Counted from the stretch's first letter, positions 35,512 through 44,958 are shown. The stretch: DNA of 64,000 bases from Desulfovibrionaceae bacterium (GCA_019421865.1 JAHZEL010000008.1:248001-312000), one strand, 5' to 3'. Made by a program: numbers and translations. The notes: generated by a model from the letters alone, not told the origin.

Positions 35512-36783
35512 CTAGTCCAGGACAAGCAGCGCGTCGAGATCTTCCAGAGTTTCCCGACGGCGGATGAGACGGGCCTTTCCATCGGAGCCGATGAGCACTT
35601 CCGCCGGACGCGTGCGCTGGTTGTAGCTGGAAGCCATGACCCATCCGTAGGCGCCGGCGTCGAGCATGGCGATGACGTCGCCCTGTTCGATATGCGGGAG
35701 CTGACGGTCCTTGGCAAGAATGTCGCCGGACTCGCAGATGTTGCCGACGATGGTCTGCTCTTCCAAGGTCTCATCAGGCGTACCGTTTTCACGATAGATT
35801 TCCACGTCGTGGAACGCGTCGTACAGCATGGGACGGGCCAGCACGGTAAAGCCGATGTCGGTACCGGCAAAACGATGGGGGCCGTTGTTCTTGGTGGCAT
35901 GAACGGTGCCGAGCACCACGCCGCACTCGGCCACCACATAACGCCCGGGTTCGATGAAGAAACGCCCCTTGTAGCCCACAGTTTCCGACCATTCCGCAAG
36001 GCGGCCGTGAATGGCTCTGCCGAGAGCTTCCATATCCATGCGGCTCTGGCCTTCATACTTATGATACGGCATGCCGAAGCCGCCGCCGAAATCGATGATT
36101 TCCAGAGGGTATCCCAGCTTCAGCAGACGTTCGGCCGTAGCAAGGAGAATGTTCATGGCATCCAGATACGGTCCGGCTTCCATGAACAGAGAGCCGATAT
36201 GCTGATTCACGCCCACGAGACGGAGCTGATGGCGGGCAACAATGGTCTCGACCTCGGGCAGCATGTCGGGATCCACGCCGAACTTGGTCTTCTTGCCGCC
36301 GGTGACGACCTTTTCACTGTGGCCCGCACCGATACCGGGATTGAAGCGAACCATCACCCTGCCGCCGGGAGCAACCTGACCGAACAGTTCGAGCTGAGAC
36401 AGAGAGTCCACGCTGACCACGCAACCGTGATCCGCGGCGTTCTTCAGTTCTTCGGCGCTGACGTTATTGCACACATAGGTGATTTCTTCGGGCGTGAATC
36501 CGGCAAGAGCGTTGAGATGCAGCTCGCCCGGGCTCATGGCGTCCACCACGCAGCCTTCGGAACGGATGATGCGAAGCAGCGCAGGATTGGTATTGGCCTT
36601 GGCCGAGTAGTTCACGCGAAAGCCGGGATGAGAGGAAAGTCCCGTAAGGTCGCGGCAGCGCTCGCGCAGAATGTTCTCATTGTAAACATACAGAGGAGAA
36701 CCGAAACGGGAGACCAGTTCACGGGGATCTTCCAGCCCGTAAAAATTGACACTGTCAGTATAGGTAGAGCGTACGTTTGCCAT
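35512..36783 (-). CDS. lysA: Diaminopimelate decarboxylase
   Basis: A 423-residue fold-type III PLP enzyme that makes L-lysine from meso-diaminopimelate. The Schiff-base Lys is in NYSAKANTNPALL (about residue 58), the Gly-rich phosphate site is IIDFGGGFGMPYH (about 235), and the second active-site blocks are FIEPGRYVVAECG and GNICESGDILAKDRQ. The D-domain Cys of CESGD identifies LysA rather than ornithine decarboxylase. ATG 36783 follows a GAAGAG site. Lysine-pathway genes are not adjacent; the DapF-like gene at 24891 is far off and divergent. Confidence 0.95.
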   Translation of the reverse strand: MANVRSTYTDSVNFYGLEDPRELVSRFGSPLYVYNENILRERCRDLTGLSSHPGFRVNYSAKANTNPALLRIIRSEGCVVDAMSPGELHLNALAGFTPEEITYVCNNVSAEELKNAADHGCVVSVDSLSQLELFGQVAPGGRVMVRFNPGIGAGHSEKVVTGGKKTKFGVDPDMLPEVETIVARHQLRLVGVNQHIGSLFMEAGPYLDAMNILLATAERLLKLGYPLEIIDFGGGFGMPYHKYEGQSRMDMEALGRAIHGRLAEWSETVGYKGRFFIEPGRYVVAECGVVLGTVHATKNNGPHRFAGTDIGFTVLARPMLYDAFHDVEIYRENGTPDETLEEQTIVGNICESGDILAKDRQLPHIEQGDVIAMLDAGAYGWVMASSYNQRTRPAEVLIGSDGKARLIRRRETLEDLDALLVLD

Positions 36784-36990
36784 TATCTCTTCATACCTTA
36801 TAAGAAGAATATCCGGGAATACGGCCCGCGGCATGGAACGGCAAACCATAACCTCCGGCCTGAAACGCAAAAGAAAGGCCGCAACGCCTGAACGAAAACG
36901 GCCATCCGACCCCGGAGGAAAGACCGATACCGGCCTTTCCCCGGGCAGAAGAAAAAGCAACCCCGCCGAAACGACAGGGTATGACGCATC

Positions 36991-37212
36991 TTACTTCTTA
37001 TATTTGTCAAGGGCGGCAGCCAGACGAGTCTTTCCGTCGAGCTTCTGCTTCTTGAGGGTCTTTACTTCCTGCTCTTCGCTGGGGGTGAGGTAGCTCTTGC
37101 CTTCGTACTTGGCGAGCTGCTTTTCATACAGCATATGTTCTTCCCAGAGAGCCTTCAGTTCAGGATCAGTATCGCCGTACTGTTCCACAATCTTCAGATC
37201 ACGTTCTTCCAT
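36991..37212 (-). CDS. DUF465 (YdcH-type) small protein
   Basis: A 73-residue helical hairpin protein rich in Glu and Lys, with LYEKQLAKYEGKSYLTPSEE and the conserved VKTLKKQKLDGKTRLAAAL, typical of DUF465. Function is unknown. It lies between lysA and the YggT gene on the same strand and has its own AGAG site. Confidence 0.85.
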   Translation of the reverse strand: MEERDLKIVEQYGDTDPELKALWEEHMLYEKQLAKYEGKSYLTPSEEQEVKTLKKQKLDGKTRLAAALDKYKK

Positions 37213-37275
37213 GGCACAGACTCCATTGTGTTGGGGTGGCAGGGAAAAAGCCGGCTGAACCGGCCTCCTCTAACA

Positions 37276-37584
37276 TCATACGCCGGCCAGACGCAGCCCG
37301 AGCTGAAGCAGAGACTGCACGACCACGCCGTTAAGCAGTTGCAGCGCAACCAGCGCCACGATGGGGGAAAGATCAATCCCGTTGAGCATCACGAACGGAA
37401 AGGTCTTGCGGATGCGGTAGAATACCGGCTCCGTAAGAGATCTCAGCGTACGGACGATCGGATTATACGGATCGGGTTTCACCCAGGAGAGAAACGCCGC
37501 CACGATAACGACGAAGATATAGAGATTGATCACCAGACTCAGAAGCCCGGCAACAGTCGTAACAAGATTTGCAAAGACAAACAT
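37276..37584 (-). CDS. YggT-family membrane protein
   Basis: A 102-residue membrane protein with two hydrophobic segments (about 5-33 and 70-100) and the YggT signature SWVKPDPYNPIVRTLRSLTE followed by PVFYRIRK. The family is linked with division-site membrane organisation or osmotic protection in other bacteria, but its role is not settled. It is followed by the DUF465 gene after 63 bases. Confidence 0.9.
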   Translation of the reverse strand: MFVFANLVTTVAGLLSLVINLYIFVVIVAAFLSWVKPDPYNPIVRTLRSLTEPVFYRIRKTFPFVMLNGIDLSPIVALVALQLLNGVVVQSLLQLGLRLAGV

Positions 37585-37670
37585 GGCTCCTCCATGAAAA
37601 GTCCTGTATTCAGAGTGTTGCCTGATTGGCTTCCGGATGCAAGCAAAAAAATGAAAATTTCGTCACATTT

Positions 37671-38174
37671 TTAGCAGACGCAGCGAAGACGCTTCACACC
37701 GTCCTTGAACATGACGTCCATTTTGTCGGGAGGAAGCAGTTCGATCACGGCGCCCGTACCGAAAACGGGGTGATCCACCAGGGTATTCACGGCAAAGGTG
37801 CCGTTCATGCTGTAGGCAACGGGAACGGCAGCTCTGCCGTTTACGAGCTCGCCCCAGCGCTGCTCGTTTTCTTCGGCCCGGCGGGCATTCTGCTGCTGCT
37901 CGCGGGTAGAACGAGGCGCCGCAGCGCGCTTTTCCGCCTTGACGGTGGCGTCGACGGCTTCCGCACGATCGTGTCCGGCCTTGACGCGCACGGTCTTTTC
38001 AACTTTGGGACGGGCGTGCACTTCCGGTGCGACGTACTTATGCACACTGCCGCAGGCGCGGCATTCGACCTTGACCGGCATGCCGTCGAGGCACGCCATG
38101 ACGACATGGCCAGTGATGTCCTTGCAGCGCGAGCAGCGCGCCTCAATGATCTGACCTGTAACAAAGGAACTCAT
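37671..38174 (-). CDS. Zinc-ribbon protein with C-terminal Tudor-like domain
   Basis: A 167-residue protein. Two CxxC pairs near the N-terminus (CSRCKD at about 14-19 and CRACGS at about 38-43) form a zinc ribbon. A basic, Ala/Arg/Lys-rich linker follows. The C-terminal block VDHPVFGTGAVIELLPPDKM ending in VMFKDGVKRL has the H-x-x-FG-x-G-x-V pattern of the Tudor-like tail of UvrD/PcrA helicases. A nucleic-acid or RNA-polymerase contact is plausible. Start ATG 38174 gives MSSFVTGQ. Confidence 0.7.
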   Translation of the reverse strand: MSSFVTGQIIEARCSRCKDITGHVVMACLDGMPVKVECRACGSVHKYVAPEVHARPKVEKTVRVKAGHDRAEAVDATVKAEKRAAAPRSTREQQQNARRAEENEQRWGELVNGRAAVPVAYSMNGTFAVNTLVDHPVFGTGAVIELLPPDKMDVMFKDGVKRLRCVC

Positions 38175-38294
38175 GAAACGAAAAACTCCAGATGGATTTT
38201 CGGCAGGGCAACGCCCCGCTCTCAACTCACACGACACAACCGGACCTTCTTCAGAAGAAGGTCCGCAACCGCATTCGCGGCTGAAAATTTTTTC

Positions 38295-39053
38295 TTAACG
38301 GGAAGAAAGACCGGCAGCCTCCGCCTTCATGGCGGCAATTTCATCGCGGATGACCCGGGCAGCCACCGCAGCGGCCATCTGCTCGCTTCCGGCCTGATCT
38401 TCTTTCAGGCGGCGTTCGATGGCCTCCACACGGCAGGCCAGATCGCTCTCGTTTTCCGCCGCCATGTCCGAATCGGAAGAAGACGGCAGTCTGGCATCCA
38501 GCATGCGGCTGACCATTTCCTCCATCCAGAGCCGGACGGAGGCATCTTCAAGAAACATAGTTCCCACCTGAGCCAGCTGCTGACTCAGACTCTCCACGTT
38601 TTCGGCAAGCTCTCTGTTGGCCTCTTCAAGGGCGGCGATTCTCGCCTCAAGCTCCTCGATGCCAGCCTTTTCCGAAGGCTCCCCGGCCTCAGCCCTTTCA
38701 GCATCGGCGGCCGGAGCGGCGTCCGTAACGGCTCCGACGCCTTCGCTCTGCCCCTGTTCAGGCAGAATCTCCTCCGCCGCGAGAAGCACAGTCTGCTCTC
38801 CGGCAGGCTGTTCCCCGACTGCGGTCACTTCCGCAGTTCCGGTGGGAATGGCTTCCGACTGGCGGGCTTCGTCTTCGGCTCCGAGGATAAGCACTTCTTC
38901 ATCAGGCGAGGTCAGTTTTTCATCCGTGTCGACCGCGGGGGCTTCTTCCTGTTCCGCCTGCACCGGGGACTCGTCGGGTACGATCGGTTCCACGATGTCA
39001 AAAAGTTCGATGACCTCATCAGGCTGTTCAGGAGAAAACTTTTTTTCTTCCAT
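38295..39053 (-). CDS. Acidic coiled-coil hypothetical protein
   Basis: A 252-residue protein, strongly acidic and Glu/Ala-rich over its first 130 residues, then a coiled coil (IEELEARIAALEEANRELAE, about 131-150) and a helical C-terminus. No membrane segment or signal. The family is unknown; the shape resembles chromosome-partition or polar scaffold adaptors but no motif proves it. Start ATG 39053 is 4 bases after GAGGAGAG. Two terminators separate it from the cytochrome gene. Confidence 0.65.
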   Translation of the reverse strand: MEEKKFSPEQPDEVIELFDIVEPIVPDESPVQAEQEEAPAVDTDEKLTSPDEEVLILGAEDEARQSEAIPTGTAEVTAVGEQPAGEQTVLLAAEEILPEQGQSEGVGAVTDAAPAADAERAEAGEPSEKAGIEELEARIAALEEANRELAENVESLSQQLAQVGTMFLEDASVRLWMEEMVSRMLDARLPSSSDSDMAAENESDLACRVEAIERRLKEDQAGSEQMAAAVAARVIRDEIAAMKAEAAGLSSR

Positions 39054-39122
39054 GCTCTCCTCGCGGCGGTAAGAGAAATTGTGGGTCAAGGTATACAACC
39101 AAAGGCAAGCCTTACGCAAGGC

Positions 39123-39210
39123 CAAAAAAAGCCCCCTTCCGGGGGCAGAAAGAGTGCCGGAAACGACCGGCAGGTTTTGCCCCGCCCCTGAAAAAAGGCG
39201 GGGCAAAACC
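39123..39210 (-). terminator. Double terminator after the cytochrome gene
   Basis: Two hairpins follow the cytochrome stop: TTTTGCCCCGCC/GGCGGGGCAAAA (39175-39208) and GCCCCC-TTCC-GGGGGC (39131-39146) followed on the minus strand by TTTTTTT. Confidence 0.88.
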
Positions 39211-39220
39211 AAGGAAACGG

Positions 39221-39703
39221 CTAGTTCTGCTTGGGATGGCACGCGGAACCCGCGCAACCGGTCAGAGCAAGCTTCTTTTCAGGACGGGTCTTGGCAACTT
39301 CGGTATGGCAGCCGAGGCAGGAAGTGGCCACATGACCCTTTCCGATGATTTCACGATCATGAACGATCTTAAAGTAGCTGCGTTCCGCCTGCATATCTTC
39401 AGGATTGTGGCAGCCGGCGGTACCGCACTTGAACTTGGGCGTCGTACCGGCAACCTTGTGATGGCAGACGGCACACTGCTTTTCCGTGTCGACGGCCAGC
39501 GGGGGGAAGTGAGCGGGCATGCTGGTATGGCAGGCCGTACAGTCCTGAGTAGTGTGGATGTTATGATCGAAATACACGGGCTTATCGGTCAGATCCATCT
39601 TGATGGGCCCGGCAGGAATATGTGCGAACTGCGCGGCGCCGACCGGCAGAGCCAAAGCGGCGACTATCAGAGCGGCGGAGCCGAACGTCAGCAGCTTTTT
39701 CAT
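39221..39703 (-). CDS. Periplasmic cytochrome c3-type multiheme protein
   Basis: A 160-residue exported cytochrome. The signal peptide is MKKLLTFGSAALIVAALALP with cleavage near residue 23. Five heme-attachment motifs are visible: CTACH (55-59), CAVCH (77-81), CGTAGCH (93-99), CLGCH (129-133) and CAGSACH (150-156). The last four follow the CXXCH/CX4CH/CXXCH/CX4CH order of classical tetraheme c3; the first, with FDHNIH before it, is extra. Cytochromes c3 carry electrons from periplasmic hydrogenases or formate dehydrogenases to membrane complexes. An AGGAGGT site precedes the ATG. Confidence 0.88.
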   Translation of the reverse strand: MKKLLTFGSAALIVAALALPVGAAQFAHIPAGPIKMDLTDKPVYFDHNIHTTQDCTACHTSMPAHFPPLAVDTEKQCAVCHHKVAGTTPKFKCGTAGCHNPEDMQAERSYFKIVHDREIIGKGHVATSCLGCHTEVAKTRPEKKLALTGCAGSACHPKQN

Positions 39704-39880
39704 AAGGTGACCTCCTCCTGGTCTTTACACGAAAACCAACGCTCACGCTGCAGAGGCATAAGCAGAAATACGTTACTTCCAAAACAGAAATAATGTCAAG
39801 AGAGGCGACGCAAAGGCGGGCTCTCTTTCCAGTGATGACGGATGATTATCCTTCCTCCGTCATCTTTTGAAATAAAGAGG

Positions 39881-39911
39881 AGCCGGAGCGTCTTTTCTCC
39901 GCTCCGGCTCC
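39881..39911 (-). terminator. Intrinsic terminator after the PpiD-like gene
   Basis: The perfect 11-base-pair stem GAGCCGGAGCG/CGCTCCGGCTC has a 9-base loop and is followed on the minus strand by CTCTTTATTTC. Confidence 0.8.
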
Positions 39912-39917
39912 GGATCA

Positions 39918-41813
39918 TCAGTCAGCAGTGCGCAGCAGCGGAGAATTATACATCTTCACTTCGGCCTGAGCGCCGAGCTGCGTCAGATACGTCTGATACA
40001 TCATGTTGGCACGGTCGCTGACAAGGCGGGCTTCCATGTCCTTTTCGGCAGCCTTCCACTCGTCTTCCGAGGGCGGTTCGATGGCGGAAAGGCGGGCAAG
40101 CACGGCACCGTCCTGAACGCGATACGGCTCGTTGAGCCAGGCGTCGCTCACTTCGGGCACGGCAAAAGCGGCCTGAGCAAGCGCAGGATCGGCGATGAGA
40201 TCGGCGATGTTGCCGTCGCGACCGAACGGCTCGGAGGTCTTGACTTCCAGGCCTTCGCCGGGCTTGCCGTTCTGGAAGGTAGACTTGGCCTTGCGGGCCT
40301 CTTCCATGGCCAGTTCCGTAGCCTTCTGCTTGGTAAGAAATTCAACGATGAGCGGACGCACTTCCTCCAGAGGCTTCACGCTCTGAGGCTTGCTTTCCGC
40401 AACCCTGATGACGAGAAGCGCATTGCCGGAAGGCACGGCGGAATCCAGAACGGTTCCGGCGGAGGCGGCAAGCAGGCTCTGCACGTCGGCATCACGGATG
40501 CCGAGCTTCTGACCGAGTTCCTCGGCGGAAACAAGCCCCGTGCTCTCAGCCTTCACGGCAGCCACGGAAGCAGCCTTGGCGGCCTCTTCCATGCTCTTTC
40601 CGGCAAGAGCCTGCGCCAGAACGAGATCGGCCTTTTCTTCCAGACCGCGGCTGGCGGCCTCGGTGGCAAGGTCGGTGCGGAGAGAATCCTTCACCTCGTC
40701 GAAGCTGTGGGTCACGGCGTCCTGATGGCCTTCCTTCTTAATAAGGTGGAAGCCGAACTGCGTACGCACAGGAGCGGACACTTCGCCGTCCTTCAGAGCA
40801 AAGGCAGCCTTGGAGAATTCGGGAACCATCTGCGCAGCGGTGAACCAGCCGAGATCGCCGCCCTGAGAAGCGGTGCCGTCCTGACCGCTCTTGGCCACTT
40901 CGGCGAAGTCTTCGCCGCCGCGGATACGGGCTTCCAGAGCCTTGATTTCGTCTTCAGCCTTCTTCACGTCCGCTTCGGGAGCGCCGGCAGGCACACGGAT
41001 AAGAATATGACGTGCGTGGATCTTTTCTTCCTCGGTGTAACGGGAAATGCGTTCATCGTAGGCGGCGCGCAGCTCTTCTTCCGTAATGGAGGAAGGATCG
41101 CCCATGACGGCGGGATCCAGACGGACGAATTCCACGTTCACGCTGGGCGGAACGGTGAAGTTCGCGCTCTGGGCTTCATAGGTGCTGGCTACTTCCTCGT
41201 CAGAGGGCGCAGCCTTGTCCATATGGGCGGAAGCGGGGAACAGGATGTAATCCACGCGACGACGTTCGGCAGCGTAGTCGAAAATGGCCTTCACCGCCGT
41301 GGGATCCACGTAGGCGCCGGCGGTCACCAGACGCTGAAGCTTGGCGGGAAGCATGGACTTCGCCTGATCGGTTTCAAACTGGCGGGGCGTGAGGCGGTTC
41401 TTGCTCAGCACATCCTTGTACACTTCGGGATCGAACTTGCCGTCCTTCTGGAAGTAGGGAAGCTGCTCGAGAACGGCGCGCAGCTCGTACGCGCTGATGG
41501 TAAGACCGGCGCGTTCGGCTTCGTCTTCAATGAGCTTGTCCTGCATGAGCGTCTGAAGCACACGCTGCTCAAGCTGGAAGCTCTTCAGCATTTCCGGGGT
41601 AAGATTGGGGATGGAACGACGAAGGTTGTCTTCCATCATGGCGTATGCACGCTGAAATTCCACTTCGGTAATGTTCTTGCCGTTGACCGAAGCCACGAGG
41701 CCCTTGGGACCGGTATAGGACCCGATGCCCCAGAAGACGAAGACCACGATGATGATGCCGAAAGCCAGTTTCACGCCCCAAGACTGGGCATTGGCTCTGA
41801 TGCCGTCCAGCAT
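39918..41813 (-). CDS. ppiD: PpiD/SurA-like membrane-anchored peptidyl-prolyl isomerase
   Basis: A 631-residue periplasmic foldase tethered by one N-terminal helix (LAFGIIIVVFVFWGIGSYTG, about 16-35). A SurA_N-like chaperone region follows (about 38-190), then a parvulin domain at about 265-365 (KIHARHILIRVPAG, QGGDLGWFTAAQMVPEF, TQFGFHLIKKEG), then a helical C-terminal domain with a weaker second parvulin-like part. It assists proteins leaving the Sec translocon. Length matches PpiD (about 620). Confidence 0.93.
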   Translation of the reverse strand: MLDGIRANAQSWGVKLAFGIIIVVFVFWGIGSYTGPKGLVASVNGKNITEVEFQRAYAMMEDNLRRSIPNLTPEMLKSFQLEQRVLQTLMQDKLIEDEAERAGLTISAYELRAVLEQLPYFQKDGKFDPEVYKDVLSKNRLTPRQFETDQAKSMLPAKLQRLVTAGAYVDPTAVKAIFDYAAERRRVDYILFPASAHMDKAAPSDEEVASTYEAQSANFTVPPSVNVEFVRLDPAVMGDPSSITEEELRAAYDERISRYTEEEKIHARHILIRVPAGAPEADVKKAEDEIKALEARIRGGEDFAEVAKSGQDGTASQGGDLGWFTAAQMVPEFSKAAFALKDGEVSAPVRTQFGFHLIKKEGHQDAVTHSFDEVKDSLRTDLATEAASRGLEEKADLVLAQALAGKSMEEAAKAASVAAVKAESTGLVSAEELGQKLGIRDADVQSLLAASAGTVLDSAVPSGNALLVIRVAESKPQSVKPLEEVRPLIVEFLTKQKATELAMEEARKAKSTFQNGKPGEGLEVKTSEPFGRDGNIADLIADPALAQAAFAVPEVSDAWLNEPYRVQDGAVLARLSAIEPPSEDEWKAAEKDMEARLVSDRANMMYQTYLTQLGAQAEVKMYNSPLLRTAD

Positions 41814-41880
41814 GACGACTCCTTGCTTGCTGTTTTATTGATGTCCACAAAGCCGCGAGACGGCCTGCTTTTTCCTGATG

Positions 41881-43821
41881 TTATCCGGCGCGGCGGGCAC
41901 GCACGGCATTGAGAAGGCCGCCGGCCTTCAGCACGTTCCATTCCTTTTCCGAAAGGTCGTTGCGAACCGGAATGTCGCCCGCGCCTTCCACATGCAGCAC
42001 GCACTCTCCGCCGGCCTTCACGCTCGAGGTATCCAGAGAGAGCGCGGCACCGAGGGGAATTCTGTCGTAATCCGCCCCGTTCACGAAGATCAGCGGAAGG
42101 ATGCCGAAATTGATGAGGTTCGCCCGGTGTATGCGGGCAAAGGACTTGGCGACCACGGCACGCACACCCAGATGACGGGGGGCAAGCGCCGCATGTTCAC
42201 GGCTCGACCCCTGGCCGTAGTTTTCTCCGGCCACGATGATGCCGGCAACGCCCTCGGCCTTCGCCTCATCCTGACGGCTGACGAACTGCTCATCCGTGCG
42301 GCTGAACACATAGCGGGCGATGGCGGGCACATTGGAGCGCAGAGCCGTGATTTCCGCACCGGCAGGCATGATGTGATCGGTGGTGATGCCGTCACCGACC
42401 TTGAGGGTCACTCTGCCGGAAAGAGCGTCGGGCAGAGCCTCAAAGGTTTCCAGCGCCACAATGTTGGGGCCGCGCAGAATCTCCACGGAGGCACGATCCT
42501 CTTCCTTTTCCGCGGGGAAAAGGAAATGATGACGGCCGCTCGGAATATGCTCCGGGAAATCCGGATGTGCCGGAGCCTCGCCCCAGGTCGCCGGATCGGT
42601 GAAGCGGCCGTTCAGGGCGCACTGAGCCGCGGTCACCGGGCTGACCAGGTAGACCTGAGCATCCCTCGTGCCGCTGCGGCCTTCAAAGTTGCGGTTGAAC
42701 GTGCGCACCGACACGCCGCCGGACACCGGCGAGCTGCCCATGCCTATGCACGGACCGCAGGCACATTCCAGCAGGCGGACGCCGCTTTCCAGAAGCGAGG
42801 CAAGGGAGCCTTCTTCCGTAAGCATGGAAAGAACCTGACGGGAGCCGGGAGCCATGCAGGTGTCCGTTTCCGGGCACACCTTGCGACCGCGCAGGGTTTC
42901 GGCCACCAGATGGAGATCGGCGTACGAAGAGTTGGTGCAGGAGCCCATGGCCACCTGATCCACACGCAGGCCGTCAAGCTCAGCCACGGGCACGACCTTG
43001 TCGGGCATGTGCGGGCAGGCCACCAGAGGCACGATGCTGGAAAGATCCACTTCCATTTCCTCGTCGTAGGACGAGCCTTCGTCGGCGTACAGAGGTTCCC
43101 AGTCCTCTTCGCGGCCCATCTGACGGAGAAATTCGCGGGTGCGCTCGTCGGAGGGGAAGAGAGAACCCGTAGCGCCCAGTTCCGCGCCCATGTTGGTGAT
43201 GGTGGCGCGTTCGGGCACGGAAAGCGTGCTCACGCCGGGACCGCAGTATTCAAAAATGCGTCCCACGCCGCCCTTCACGCTCAGGCGGGAAAGCATGTGC
43301 AGAATGACGTCCTTGGCCTGCGCCCAGCCGGTCAGGCGGCCCGTAAGCCATACCTTGACCACCTTCGGCATGGGAATGCTGTACGGCTCGCCCGCCATGG
43401 CCAGCGCCACGGAAAGGCCTCCCGCGCCCATGGCCAGGCAGCCCATGCCGCCCGCATTGGGCGTATGGCTGTCGGAGCCGAGAAGAATACGGCCGGGCCG
43501 CGCGAAATTCTCCAGATGGAGCTGATGGCAGATGCCGCTTCCCGGAGCGGAGTACACGGCGCCGAAACGCTGAGCCGCCGTGCGCAGGAAGCGATGATCG
43601 TCGGGATTGCGGAATCCCATCTGCAGCGTATTGTGATCGACATAGCTCACCGAAAGTTCGGTACGCACGGAAGGCAGGCCGAGAGCTTCAAACTGAAGCC
43701 AGGCCATGGTACCCGTGGCGTCCTGCGTGAGCGTCTGGTCCACACGAAGGCCGATCTCCTTTCCGGGGATCATTTCCCCTTCCAGCAGGTGGGCGCTGAT
43801 AATCTTGTGAGCGATATTCAT
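41881..43821 (-). CDS. acnA: Aconitate hydratase
   Basis: A 646-residue aconitase of the shorter, mitochondrial/AcnM-like type. The cluster Cys residues are in VAMGSCTNSSYADLH and ECACGPCIGMGSSP. SDSHTPNAGGMGCLAMGAGG is the aconitase signature, and the C-terminal swivel domain contains ENYGQGSSREHAALAPRHLG. It interconverts citrate and isocitrate through a 4Fe-4S cluster. ATG 43821 (MNIAHKI) is the natural start. It is divergent from lpxI. Confidence 0.95.
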   Translation of the reverse strand: MNIAHKIISAHLLEGEMIPGKEIGLRVDQTLTQDATGTMAWLQFEALGLPSVRTELSVSYVDHNTLQMGFRNPDDHRFLRTAAQRFGAVYSAPGSGICHQLHLENFARPGRILLGSDSHTPNAGGMGCLAMGAGGLSVALAMAGEPYSIPMPKVVKVWLTGRLTGWAQAKDVILHMLSRLSVKGGVGRIFEYCGPGVSTLSVPERATITNMGAELGATGSLFPSDERTREFLRQMGREEDWEPLYADEGSSYDEEMEVDLSSIVPLVACPHMPDKVVPVAELDGLRVDQVAMGSCTNSSYADLHLVAETLRGRKVCPETDTCMAPGSRQVLSMLTEEGSLASLLESGVRLLECACGPCIGMGSSPVSGGVSVRTFNRNFEGRSGTRDAQVYLVSPVTAAQCALNGRFTDPATWGEAPAHPDFPEHIPSGRHHFLFPAEKEEDRASVEILRGPNIVALETFEALPDALSGRVTLKVGDGITTDHIMPAGAEITALRSNVPAIARYVFSRTDEQFVSRQDEAKAEGVAGIIVAGENYGQGSSREHAALAPRHLGVRAVVAKSFARIHRANLINFGILPLIFVNGADYDRIPLGAALSLDTSSVKAGGECVLHVEGAGDIPVRNDLSEKEWNVLKAGGLLNAVRARRAG

Positions 43822-44122
43822 GGCAAAACCTTTATGGCCGACATGCCGGCCCGTCATGCGCGGCCGCCTACAAAAAAGGCCGCGACAGATCCGCTGCTCT
43901 TCTTCCTTGTCGCAGGAAAGAACAGAAGCGAACATACTCGGAAGGCTCCATTTATACAAAGATAATCCCCGGAGGGCAAGCGCCGACTGGCTGTACGGAA
44001 GCCTCGTCCGCCATCTTTTCCGTATTTTGTCGCCATTTGCGGTACGGCGGGAGAAAAAATGCGCGGTTGCGGAGCAGGGAAAACAGGTTTATACTACCTC
44101 CGATTTTTCTTTCGGAGTTGTC
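43822..44122. other. 301-base divergent region between acnA and lpxI
   Basis: No gene supported. The lpxI promoter is at 44067-44095. The acnA promoter should lie in the left half but I cannot place it. Confidence 0.5.
44067..44095 (+). promoter_or_regulatory. Sigma-70 type promoter of lpxI
   Basis: TTGCGG (44067-44072), a 17-base spacer and TATACT (44090-44095) lie 28 bases before the lpxI start codon. Confidence 0.75.
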
Positions 44123-44935
44123 ATGGAAAATATCGGCATCATCGCGGGCGGCGGTCAGTTTCCCCGTCTTGTAGCCCGACAGGCCAGAGCGGCCGGTCTG
44201 GGCGTGGTCATCTGCGGCTTTCAGGGGCATACCGATCCCGCCACCGCCGAGTGCGCCGACGTGTTCGAAATGCTCCACTTAGGCCAGCTCGGCCGCATGG
44301 TCAGCTTTTTCAAGGAACACCACGTCACCCGCGCCTGCATGGCAGGCTCCATCAGCAAGCCCAAGGCTCTCGACTTCCGCCCCGACTGGCGGGCCGCAAA
44401 GCTCCTCTTCTCCCTGAAGAAAAAAGGTGACGACGCCCTTCTGCGCGCCGTCATGTCCGATATCGAAAAGGACGGCATCCGCATTGTTGCGGCAGCCGAT
44501 CTTGCGCCGGGCCTGCGCTCCCCGGGAGGCACGCTCACCCGCCGCGCCCCCACCGAAGACGAGTGGAAGGACATCCGCTACGGCTGGCCCATCGCCCGTT
44601 CGATGGGAGCCTTCGACATAGGCCAGTGCCTCATCGTGCGCGAAGGCATGGTCATGGCCGTGGAGTGTCTTGAAGGCACCGACGCCACCATACGCCGCGG
44701 AGCCGAACTCGGCGGCCAGGGCTGCATTGCCATCAAAATGGTGAAGCCCGGACAGGACGAACGCGTGGATCTTCCCTCCGTCGGTCTTGCCACCATACGC
44801 AATCTCATCGAACACCACTACGCGGTTCTGGCCATTCAGGCGGACAAGACGCTGTTCTTCGACAGAGAGGAAGCGCTCCGCCTTGCCGATGAAAACGGCC
44901 TCTCGGTGGTGGCCCTGCCGGACGACTTCGTCTGA
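44123..44935 (+). CDS. lpxI: UDP-2,3-diacylglucosamine pyrophosphatase LpxI
   Basis: A 270-residue enzyme that hydrolyses UDP-2,3-diacylglucosamine to lipid X and UMP in lipid A synthesis, the alternative to LpxH. The N-terminal half has IGIIAGGGQFPRLVARQARA, and the C-terminal catalytic half has GQCLIVREGMVMAVECLEGT with DATIRRG and the active-site Asp region. Many delta-proteobacteria use LpxI. Start ATG 44123 has a CGGAG site. It is not grouped with other lpx genes here. Confidence 0.93.
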   Translation: MENIGIIAGGGQFPRLVARQARAAGLGVVICGFQGHTDPATAECADVFEMLHLGQLGRMVSFFKEHHVTRACMAGSISKPKALDFRPDWRAAKLLFSLKKKGDDALLRAVMSDIEKDGIRIVAAADLAPGLRSPGGTLTRRAPTEDEWKDIRYGWPIARSMGAFDIGQCLIVREGMVMAVECLEGTDATIRRGAELGGQGCIAIKMVKPGQDERVDLPSVGLATIRNLIEHHYAVLAIQADKTLFFDREEALRLADENGLSVVALPDDFV

Positions 44936-44958
44936 TACTCCCCTTCCGGAATACCGCC

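Noticed and set aside
41878..43965. 695-codon open frame on the plus strand
   Set aside because: It lies fully antisense to aconitase, is rich in His, Gly and Arg with no family motif, and arises from GC-rich third positions.
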